Below, piece by piece: positions 17,746 through 24,383 of a DNA stretch of 64,000 nucleotides. A program made the translations under genes and the position numbers. The stretch covers positions 62,001-126,000 of the forward strand of contig JANYCZ010000068.1 of the NCBI GenBank assembly GCA_025360015.1. The letters are read 5' to 3'. The notes under the pieces were generated by a model that made no database searches, was not told where the DNA came from, and saw only the letters and a list, made by a program, of their open reading frames with translations. Each line of letters opens with the position of its first letter. The stretch's first letter is position 1. The DNA comes from Verrucomicrobiota bacterium. Its GTDB lineage: Bacteria; Verrucomicrobiota; Verrucomicrobiia; Verrucomicrobiales; Verrucomicrobiaceae.

Positions 17746-19044
17746 TCAGTCACGCAGTGCCACAGCAGGGTCCACGCGGGATGCGAGCCAGGCGGGCGGC
17801 AGGGCGGCGAGGAGGCAGAAGGTGATGGAGCCGAGGCAGGTGACAACGATGAACCAGGGCTCGATCTGCGCCGGGATGGTGGCGAGGAACATGCCCGAGT
17901 CTGCATTGGCGCTGCCACCGCTCAGCACCGCGATGCCCAGGCGGATGTCATCACGGAAGCGCAGCACCAGTCCGCTGAGGCCGAGCCCCAGCAGGGTGCC
18001 CAGCATGCCGACGACGGCGGCCTGAGAGACAAATATGCCGATGATCTGGCTCTGCCGGGAGCCGAGCGCGGTGAGCACGCCGATCTCACGCCGTTTCTGC
18101 GTGGTGACGGTGATGGTGGTGTTCATGACCGAGAAGGCGGCGACGACGGCGATGATGAGCAGCACGATCCACATCATCACGCGTTCATTGCTCATGGCGG
18201 CGAGGCGTGCATCCCCGGCATCGGTCCACAGTGAGGCGCTCCAAGCGGCGGGAATCACACCCGCAGCGGTGAAGCGTTTAATCACGTCTTTGACTTCACC
18301 CGGCTGCTTCAATTCGATCAGCACACCACTGACCTGATCGCCGAAGCTGAAGATCTGCTGTGCGGTTTCGAGGGTGACGTAGCCATAGGCTCCGGCGGAT
18401 TCCGCACGGGTGCTGCCCAGCAGTTTGATCTCCCTGGGGTGCAGCTTGATCTCCTTGTAGGCCGCGTGGCGTTTCGCCTCGTCCTGGTCATCTGAGGCAA
18501 TGCGGAAACGCTTCACGGCGCTGGTGACGTTGCTGGAGGCATAGACGCTGATGGTGTCTCCGGGGTGCGCATTGAGCTGGCTGGAAACGTAATCAGCGCA
18601 GACCACGCCTCCAGGGGTGAGATCCAGCGAGCCTTCCAGCTTGTGCCGGGCGATCTTCGCCATGTAAAACTTCGCGCCGTCCTCCGGCAGGCCCAGCACA
18701 TCCATGCCGGACTGCATGCCATCATGCTCCGCATACATCACGCTGTTGATGTAGCTGCTGGCGGCCAGTACGTCCGGCTGCTGACGCACTTTGGCCAGCA
18801 CATCGGCGGTGGCCTTGGCATCCGTGGGTTTTTTGTCCTGCGGATGCAGCAGGATGTGCGGCTCCGAGCCAATGAGCACCTTGCGGAATTCGCCCTCAAA
18901 GCCTTTCATCACCGAACTGACCACGATCATCATCAGTACTCCGACCGCGACACCGAGGATCGAGATGACGGTGATGACCGAAACAAACGAACGCTTCGCG
19001 CGCAGATAGCGGCGGGCGAGGAATAGGGTGGCGTTCGAAAACAT
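17746..19044 (-). CDS. LolC/LolE-type ABC permease, copy 1
   Basis: A 432-residue paralogue of the 16289-17605 gene with the same plan: N-terminal helix about 20-45 (FVSVITVISILGVAVGVLMM), a periplasmic domain about 50-275, and three C-terminal helices. Both copies share the start pattern LFLARRYLRAKRSFVSVITV and the cytoplasmic loop QKRREIGVLTALGSRQSQI. The family transfers lipoproteins to LolA with a LolD ATPase, which must be encoded elsewhere. The two adjacent copies suggest a LolC/LolE heterodimer, but divergence is too even to say which is which. It is the first of three same-strand genes. Confidence 0.85.
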   Translation of the reverse strand: MFSNATLFLARRYLRAKRSFVSVITVISILGVAVGVLMMIVVSSVMKGFEGEFRKVLIGSEPHILLHPQDKKPTDAKATADVLAKVRQQPDVLAASSYINSVMYAEHDGMQSGMDVLGLPEDGAKFYMAKIARHKLEGSLDLTPGGVVCADYVSSQLNAHPGDTISVYASSNVTSAVKRFRIASDDQDEAKRHAAYKEIKLHPREIKLLGSTRAESAGAYGYVTLETAQQIFSFGDQVSGVLIELKQPGEVKDVIKRFTAAGVIPAAWSASLWTDAGDARLAAMSNERVMMWIVLLIIAVVAAFSVMNTTITVTTQKRREIGVLTALGSRQSQIIGIFVSQAAVVGMLGTLLGLGLSGLVLRFRDDIRLGIAVLSGGSANADSGMFLATIPAQIEPWFIVVTCLGSITFCLLAALPPAWLASRVDPAVALRD

Positions 19045-19071
19045 GGGTGGTGCAACAAAGCGATGCCCGCG

Positions 19072-19191
19072 CTACTTCGCAACTGCCGTGATGCCAAACA
19101 GTGGCAGCGATTTCTCCACGGACTGATACACGCCCCAGCCGAGCGGCACGGCGACCCAGGTCCAGGCGATGAGCAGGAGGGTGAATTTCAT
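19072..19191 (-). CDS. MFS transporter small subunit (39 residues)
   Basis: A 39-residue open frame with ATG at 19191 and TAG at 19072-19074, only 6 bases after the stop of the MFS gene at 19198. It encodes MKFTLLLIAWTWVAVPLGWG and ends SLPLFGITAVAK: a single hydrophobic helix followed by a short amphipathic tail. Tiny one-helix proteins with this WTWVAVPLGWGV-type sequence are known as small subunits encoded beside OFA-family (oxalate:formate antiporter-like) MFS transporters. The neighbour is exactly such a transporter. The frame, spacing and helix are seen; the subunit role is family knowledge plus context. Confidence 0.85.
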   Translation of the reverse strand: MKFTLLLIAWTWVAVPLGWGVYQSVEKSLPLFGITAVAK

Positions 19192-19197
19192 GGCAAA

Positions 19198-20541
19198 TCA
19201 GGCTTTGGGGCTTTCAGCGAGGTGGTGTTGGGAATCAACGGGACGAACAAGCAGATTGGAAACCAGCCCGACGGCCAACAGGCCAACCATCAGGTGGAAG
19301 ATCGAATTGTAGGCCTGTTCGGGCGGCATCGTTTTCTTGTTTGCCACGGAAAGGCGGTCCATGAGCTGCGGGCCTAGAATTGCCGCCACGGACCAGGCCG
19401 TGATGAGACGGCCATGGATGGCCCCGACTTGATGGCTGCCAAAGAGATCGCGCAGGTAGGCCGGGATCGTGGCAAAACCGCCGCCATACATCGTGAGGAT
19501 CAGCCCGGTGGCGATGACGAAGAGCGTCACGCTGCCCTGGCCTTGAATCCACGGCACGCTGGCATACAAAGAGGCACCAAGAATGAAGTAGAGGCAGTAG
19601 ATGCCTTTGCGTCCGATGAAGTCGGACATGGAAGACCAGAAGAAACGGCCACCGAGATTGCAGAGCGAGAGCAGGCCGACGTATCCAGCGGCGGCTGCAG
19701 GCGTGACCTTGAACATGTCTTGGATCATCGGCGAAGCCTGGCCAAGGATGCCGATGCCCGCGCTCACATTCATGCACAGCACGATCCAGAGCAGCCAAAA
19801 CTGCGGGGTCTTCCAGGCAGTGTCCACGCTCACGCTCGCTGTCGTTACAAGCTTGGAGGCCTGCTCCTTCGGCACCCAGCCTGTGGGCTTCCAGCCTTCC
19901 GGTGGCACGCGTACAATCAAAGCTCCAAACACCATCGAGAGAGCATACAAGCCCGCCATCACCAGCAAAGCTTCGCTGGCTCCGATGGAGGCGACGGTGG
20001 CAAAGCGTTTCATCAGCTCTTCCGCCAAGGGCCCGCCGATGAGCGCTCCGCCTCCGAATCCCATGATCGCCATGCCCGTGGCCATGCCGGGGCGGTCAGG
20101 GAACCACTTCATCAAGGTGGACACGGGGGCGATGTAACCCAGGCCCAGCCCGATGCCGCCCATCAAACCGTAGCCTGCATACAGCAGCCAGAGCTGGTGC
20201 CAGCGCACGGCGAGAGAAGTAAGCACCAGGCCGCTGCAAAAGCAGAGCATGCTGGCCATCATTGTTTTGCGCGGGCCGCCGCGTTCGACCCACTTGCCAA
20301 AAAAGGCGGCGGAGAGGCCGAGCAGGGCGAGCGCGAGCGAATAAGCCACGCCGACATCGGCTTCGCTCCAGTCTCCAGTAATGGGCGCTGTGATGCCCAG
20401 CGCCCTGGCCAGCGGCTTCTTAAAAACGCTGAAGCCATACACCTGCCCGATGCACATGTGCACCGCGATGGCGGCGGGCGGGACGAGCCAGCGGCTGAAG
20501 CCGGGGCTGGCGACGGTGGCTTCACGGGAGAGGAAACTCAT
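19198..20541 (-). CDS. OFA-family MFS transporter (oxalate/formate antiporter-like)
   Basis: A 447-residue, 12-helix major facilitator. The ATG at 20541 (MSFLSREATVASPGFSRWL) is preferred; the open frame runs 23 codons further upstream without family similarity. Motifs: HMCIGQVYGFSVFKKPLARA in helix 1, ERGGPRKTMMASMLCFCSG in the loop 2-3 region (the MFS motif A area), MGGIGLGLGYIAPVSTLMKW, and FPDRPGMATGMAIMGFGGGA. These are typical of the OxlT/OFA family, which exchanges organic anions such as oxalate and formate or imports monocarboxylates. The substrate cannot be read from sequence. The small-subunit gene follows by 6 bases. The upstream side is shared with a divergent Cys-peptide gene. 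Confidence 0.88.
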   Translation of the reverse strand: MSFLSREATVASPGFSRWLVPPAAIAVHMCIGQVYGFSVFKKPLARALGITAPITGDWSEADVGVAYSLALALLGLSAAFFGKWVERGGPRKTMMASMLCFCSGLVLTSLAVRWHQLWLLYAGYGLMGGIGLGLGYIAPVSTLMKWFPDRPGMATGMAIMGFGGGALIGGPLAEELMKRFATVASIGASEALLVMAGLYALSMVFGALIVRVPPEGWKPTGWVPKEQASKLVTTASVSVDTAWKTPQFWLLWIVLCMNVSAGIGILGQASPMIQDMFKVTPAAAAGYVGLLSLCNLGGRFFWSSMSDFIGRKGIYCLYFILGASLYASVPWIQGQGSVTLFVIATGLILTMYGGGFATIPAYLRDLFGSHQVGAIHGRLITAWSVAAILGPQLMDRLSVANKKTMPPEQAYNSIFHLMVGLLAVGLVSNLLVRPVDSQHHLAESPKA

Positions 20542-20610
20542 GGCATAATGGGCAGAACAATCCTGGTGGCGGGCCAGGGGATCGGGCAGGGAAAGATTAA
20601 AGATCGACAA

Positions 20611-20634
20611 GAAACGTCAGGTTTCATACGTTTC
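20611..20634. promoter_or_regulatory. 24-base dyad, putative operator
   Basis: GAAACGT (20611-20617) and ACGTTTC (20628-20634) are perfect inverted repeats separated by 10 bases. The dyad lies 51 bases before the ATG of the Cys-rich YHS-like peptide (20686) and 69 bases before the divergent MFS start (20541). Size and symmetry fit a dimeric repressor or activator site on one face of the helix. The regulator is unknown. Confidence 0.45.
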
Positions 20635-20685
20635 GAGCGTTGGCCGGTGATTTTACCAGCCGCACCCCATACCCAATACACCACG

Positions 20686-20865
20686 ATGAAAACACTGCTC
20701 ACCATCTGCGCCCTCTCCTTCGCTTCTGCCGCCATGGCCGCCGACAAATGCCCCGTCAGCGGCAAGCCAGTTGACTCCAGCATCACCAGCACCGGCAAAG
20801 ACGGCAAAACCGTCGCTTTCTGCTGCGAGAAGTGCAAAGCCAAGTTCGACGCCAAGAACAAGTAA
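20686..20865 (+). CDS. Small periplasmic Cys-rich YHS-like metal-binding protein
   Basis: A 59-residue protein with a signal peptide (MKTLLTICALSFASAAMA) and a mature part of about 40 residues. The mature part starts DKCPVSGKPVDSS and ends TVAFCCEKCKAKFDAKNK. The CPVSGKPV and FCCxxCxxKF pair are the two halves of a YHS/TRASH-like metal-binding knuckle, found in copper and heavy-metal proteins. A much longer frame runs in from the divergent MFS gene but has no support; ATG 20686 follows directly on the promoter-like spacer. The gene stands alone between a dyad (20611-20634) and a strong terminator. It could act as a periplasmic copper sponge or chaperone. Confidence 0.75.
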   Translation: MKTLLTICALSFASAAMAADKCPVSGKPVDSSITSTGKDGKTVAFCCEKCKAKFDAKNK

Positions 20866-20900
20866 TATTCAACCACGGCGCTGACAGTTCAGCGTTTGAA

Positions 20901-20934
20901 AAGGCGGAACCGGGAAACTGGTTCCGCCTTTTTG
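20901..20934. terminator. Strong intrinsic terminator, probably bidirectional
   Basis: An 11-base stem, AAGGCGGAACC (20901-20911) with GGTTCCGCCTT (20920-20930), around an 8-base loop, followed by a T run (TTTTT through 20933). It lies between the + strand Cys peptide and the - strand PilT-like gene. On the minus strand it ends in AAGGCGG...CCTTTTCAAA, so it could act both ways. Confidence 0.85.
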
Positions 20935-20938
20935 GGCC

Positions 20939-22033
20939 TTAGCGCTTCCGTGCTTCGCGCTCGCGCATCTTGCGCTCGTAGCTGCTGGTCACGAAATCTT
21001 TGTCGCGAGCACGCAGCAGCGCATCGTCGAGTGAAATGAAACCGTGGATGGCGAGATGGGTCACGCTGTCATCAATGGTGTGCATGCCCTCGTTGGCACC
21101 GATTTGGATCAGGCTGGGAAGCTGCTGCAGCCGGCGGGAGCGGATGCAGGAGGCGATGCCCTGGTTGTTGACCATGATTTCCGAAGCCATCACGCGGCCC
21201 TCCTGATCGAGCCGCGGCATCAGGTTCTGGCAGATTACGCCCTGCAGGCAGTTGGCGAGCTGGGAGGCCACGAAATCCTGCTGTTCTTCCGGAAAGGCAT
21301 CCATCATGCGCATCACGGTCGAAGGCGCGTCCTGGGTGTGCAGGGTACTGATGACGAGGTGGCCGGTCTCGGCGGCGGTCAGGGCGGTGCTGATGGTCTC
21401 AAGATCACGCAGCTCACTGATGATGATGATATTCGCGTCCTGACGTAGCGCGCTGCGCAGGGCCTGGGCAAAGCTGTGGGTATCACTGCCCACCTGGCGC
21501 TGCCGCACGAGGCTGCGCGAGTGTTTGAACACGTACTCGATGGGGTCTTCGATGCTGACGATGTTGACCTGCCGCTCCCGTGAGATGTGCTGGGTCATCG
21601 AGCTCAGAGTGGTGGTCTTGCCGGAATTGCTGGTGCCGGTCACAAGGATCAGGCCGTCGCGCAGGCTGCAGAGGCTTTCCACCGTCGGACCATGGCCCAG
21701 ATCACGCAGTTCCGGAATGACTTCAGGAATAAACCGGAAGGAAGCTTCGACGCGGCCCATGACGAAGCAGGCATTGCCACGGAAGCGCCCCAGATTTTCC
21801 ACCTGAATGGCGAAATCAAGCTCCCAGTCCTGCTCCAGTTTCGCGCGCTGGGTTTCCTTTAAGACACCGAAAACCAGATCGCGAACGTCTCCAATATCGA
21901 AGATTTCATCTGTCAGCGGCTGGAGCAGGCCGAAGATGCGCGCGGTAGGGGCGGCACCCACGCTGAGGTGCAGATCTGAGCCGCCCTGATCCGTGACCAT
22001 GGCGAGGTATTCAATGAGATCGTGAGAGCGCAT
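20939..22033 (-). CDS. PilT-family twitching ATPase, variant
   Basis: A 364-residue ATPase of the type IV pilus retraction family. It starts with the PilT N-terminal pattern (DLHLSVGAAPTARIFG). The Walker A is GTSNSGKTT (residues 133-141) where PilT usually has GxTGSGKST. The Walker B segment reads IIISELRDLETI in place of the usual VGEMRDLETI, and the His box is GHLVISTLHT. These substitutions suggest a divergent paralogue. Its gene follows the PilU-like gene by 18 bases. PilT-type hexamers in the cytoplasm depolymerise pili. No pilin or pilus assembly genes are in the window. Confidence 0.85.
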   Translation of the reverse strand: MRSHDLIEYLAMVTDQGGSDLHLSVGAAPTARIFGLLQPLTDEIFDIGDVRDLVFGVLKETQRAKLEQDWELDFAIQVENLGRFRGNACFVMGRVEASFRFIPEVIPELRDLGHGPTVESLCSLRDGLILVTGTSNSGKTTTLSSMTQHISRERQVNIVSIEDPIEYVFKHSRSLVRQRQVGSDTHSFAQALRSALRQDANIIIISELRDLETISTALTAAETGHLVISTLHTQDAPSTVMRMMDAFPEEQQDFVASQLANCLQGVICQNLMPRLDQEGRVMASEIMVNNQGIASCIRSRRLQQLPSLIQIGANEGMHTIDDSVTHLAIHGFISLDDALLRARDKDFVTSSYERKMREREARKR

Positions 22034-22051
22034 GAGGAAGGGAAGGGCGGG

Positions 22052-23104
22052 TCAGGAGATGCCGCGGGCAGCACGGCGGAACTCAGCCTCGTTGCCGATG
22101 GCGGCAATGGCTTCGGTTTCCGAGATGATGCCGCTCTGATAGGCTGCGATGGTGGAGTGATGGAAGGTGCGTGTGCTGGGATCGGTGCCGCGGCTCATGT
22201 AGTCCGCGATGTCTGTGAGCTTGCGTTTCGCGATCCAGTCACGAGATGCTCCGCCGTTTTCCAGATGTTCGGTGAGCATGACAAGCTTGCCCTGGACATT
22301 CTGCACCAGTTTCTGGCACAAAACGCCAACCAGCTGATGTGCCAGCAGGTGCAGACCAATGTTGATCTGGTCCGGCGGGAACAGATTCACAAAACGCTCC
22401 ATCGTGTCTGAGACGGTGGCGGAATGCATCGAGGCGAGCACGAGGTGGCCGGTCTCGCAGGCCTGGAGTGCGGTCAGGGCTGTTTCGTGATCGCGGATTT
22501 CTCCCACAAAGATCACGTCCGGCGCCTGGCGCATGGCGCTGCGCAGTCCACGGGCGAAGGTCGGTGTGTCGCGGCCCACTTCCCGCTGGGTGAACAGGCA
22601 GCGGTTGTTGGAAAAGATATACTCCACGGGATCCTCAATGGTCACCACATGACGGGCGATGTTTTCATTCATCCACTGCAGCAGTGCGGCCAGCGTGGTT
22701 GATTTACCCTGACCCGTGGAACCGGTCACCAGGATCATGCCGTTTTGTTTCTGCCCCCAGCGTTGCAGCAGCCAGTCCGGCGCGCCCAAGGTGCTCATGG
22801 CAGGAATATCCGTGCGGATGCGGCGCAGCACGGCGGCCATGCGGCCCAGCACCTTGTGTAAATTGACACGGAATCGTTTGTGAGTGCGGGAGATCAGTCC
22901 GGAGTCACGGTCCGTGTCATTGAGCGTGTCTCCACCGCAGGCCTGCCAGAGTCCGGCCATCTGCGGCAGCAGCAGCGGCTCATCGCCGAAAATCATGAGC
23001 TGTTCGGCGATCTTCATGCGCGGCACCTCGCCTTCCTGGAGGAAAATATCGCTCGCCTGGTGGTCTTCGGCGGCTTGGAGGATGTCGTCGATGGAAATGG
23101 CCAT
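22052..23104 (-). CDS. PilU/PilT-family twitching ATPase
   Basis: A 350-residue ATPase. ATG 23104 (MAISIDDILQAAEDHQASDI) matches the PilT/PilU N-terminus; a longer upstream frame crosses the preceding gene's end. Walker A is GSTGQGKST (128-136), Walker B includes DVIFVGEIRDHETALTAL, and the His box is GHLVLASMHSA. These are canonical, unlike those of its downstream paralogue. The ATPase should drive pilus retraction alone or with the neighbour. It follows the AGE-family gene by 58 bases on the same strand. Confidence 0.87.
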   Translation of the reverse strand: MAISIDDILQAAEDHQASDIFLQEGEVPRMKIAEQLMIFGDEPLLLPQMAGLWQACGGDTLNDTDRDSGLISRTHKRFRVNLHKVLGRMAAVLRRIRTDIPAMSTLGAPDWLLQRWGQKQNGMILVTGSTGQGKSTTLAALLQWMNENIARHVVTIEDPVEYIFSNNRCLFTQREVGRDTPTFARGLRSAMRQAPDVIFVGEIRDHETALTALQACETGHLVLASMHSATVSDTMERFVNLFPPDQINIGLHLLAHQLVGVLCQKLVQNVQGKLVMLTEHLENGGASRDWIAKRKLTDIADYMSRGTDPSTRTFHHSTIAAYQSGIISETEAIAAIGNEAEFRRAARGIS

Positions 23105-23162
23105 GTTGTGCTTAAAGCTAGCGGGAGCAGCTCCCATGCTCAACCCCGCTGTTAGGGTTTTG

Positions 23163-24383
23163 TTACACGGAATCTGATGGCGTGCCGGGTTCTTCCAGCA
23201 GCTGCCCGCAGTACCACAGCATGCGCGGCAAATGGAACGGACCCTTCCACAGGCTGCCCTTGAGGTGGGATGAAGGTGTGCCGTCGCGGTGCAGATAGCC
23301 GAACCATTCCCCATAGGCTGGGTCGGGGAAGTGGACAAAGCTCCAGTCATGCACCTGCTGATGCCACTTCGCGTATTTGGCATCGCGGGTGATGTGCCAC
23401 GCGAGGTGGGTGGCGATGATAGCCTCATTGTGCGGCCACCAGAATTTCATGTCGTGCCAGTATTCCTGCACCGGTTTGCCCTGCACATCGCGGAAGTGGA
23501 AAATACCGCCGTGCTCCGTGTCCCAGCCGCGCTGCCACATGCAGTCGAGAATTTCCAGGCCAAGCTTGATATAGCTTTTCTCACTGCGGCAGCGGCCTTC
23601 ATGCAGGATGAACCAGGCACACTCCAGCGCATGGCCGGGGTTTAATGTGCGGCCGTCGAAATGGTCGATGAGCGACCCATCAGGTGAAACGATCTCCATC
23701 AGCGCACCAAGGTCTGGTTTGAAGAAGAACTGCTGAATCTCCAAAATGAAGCGATCCGCCCACTCCGAACAGCTATGGCCGGAAATCTTCACATCGCCGA
23801 GATTGACGCGCAGTTCCTGCGCCGTGGCGATGCCGATCATCAGCGCGCCGATGCCCATCATCGGCCGCGTGTTCGGTTCGATCTTTGGGTGCATCAGTCC
23901 CTTCTCGAACGAGAATTTCAAATACGTGGCGAAGTCCCTCTTTGCTCGTTCTACGTATCTTTCGTCGCCCGTTGCCTTTGCATAGGCGGCATGCGCGATG
24001 GCCGCGAAGGCCTCGCTGAACACATAGCGCCGCATGCGCAGCGGATTGCCTTCGCGCGTCACGGTGAAGAACAGCTTGCCGTCCGTGGAGTAGCCGTGCT
24101 TTTCCAAAAACGCCAGGCAGGAGCCCGCCGCCTCGATCCAGTCGCTGCGTTTCTCCACGGTGTTGTACAGCGTTGACAGCGTCCATGCCGCGCGGCCCTG
24201 AAACCAGATGCTCTTGTCGGTGTCCAGGATCGACCCGTCGCGGTCCAGGGAAGTGATGATGCCGTCAAACTCAGCATCCATGCCATGCTTCATCCAGAAT
24301 GGCATCACGTCTTTGAGCAACGAGTCGCGGTAGAGCGCCTTCAGGCTCTGGCGATGGGAGGGATCAGCAAGCGTGGGGTTCAT
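23163..24383 (-). CDS. AGE-family isomerase (N-acylglucosamine 2-epimerase-like)
   Basis: A 406-residue protein of the (alpha/alpha)6-barrel AGE family. ATG 24383 overlaps the upstream gene's TGA as ATGA; an ATG three codons earlier also exists. Motifs include KLFFTVTREGNPLRMRRYVF, DHFDGRTLNPGHALECAWFI, and WWPHNEAIIATHLAWHITRD with the conserved His residues used for proton transfer. Members interconvert N-acetylglucosamine/N-acetylmannosamine, mannose/fructose or cellobiose/glucosyl-mannose. The specificity cannot be decided by eye. No signal peptide, so cytoplasmic. Confidence 0.88.
   Translation of the reverse strand: MNPTLADPSHRQSLKALYRDSLLKDVMPFWMKHGMDAEFDGIITSLDRDGSILDTDKSIWFQGRAAWTLSTLYNTVEKRSDWIEAAGSCLAFLEKHGYSTDGKLFFTVTREGNPLRMRRYVFSEAFAAIAHAAYAKATGDERYVERAKRDFATYLKFSFEKGLMHPKIEPNTRPMMGIGALMIGIATAQELRVNLGDVKISGHSCSEWADRFILEIQQFFFKPDLGALMEIVSPDGSLIDHFDGRTLNPGHALECAWFILHEGRCRSEKSYIKLGLEILDCMWQRGWDTEHGGIFHFRDVQGKPVQEYWHDMKFWWPHNEAIIATHLAWHITRDAKYAKWHQQVHDWSFVHFPDPAYGEWFGYLHRDGTPSSHLKGSLWKGPFHLPRMLWYCGQLLEEPGTPSDSV

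Noticed and set aside
19414-20685. Long N-terminal extension of the Cys-rich peptide through the MFS gene
   Set aside because: It is the complement of the MFS gene; only the part from ATG 20686 has a signal peptide and family pattern.
20686-20865. Second bufferin precursor
   Set aside because: It has CxxC-type pairs and a YHS-like CPVSGKPV start, without repeated CKG units, and no MNIO gene nearby.
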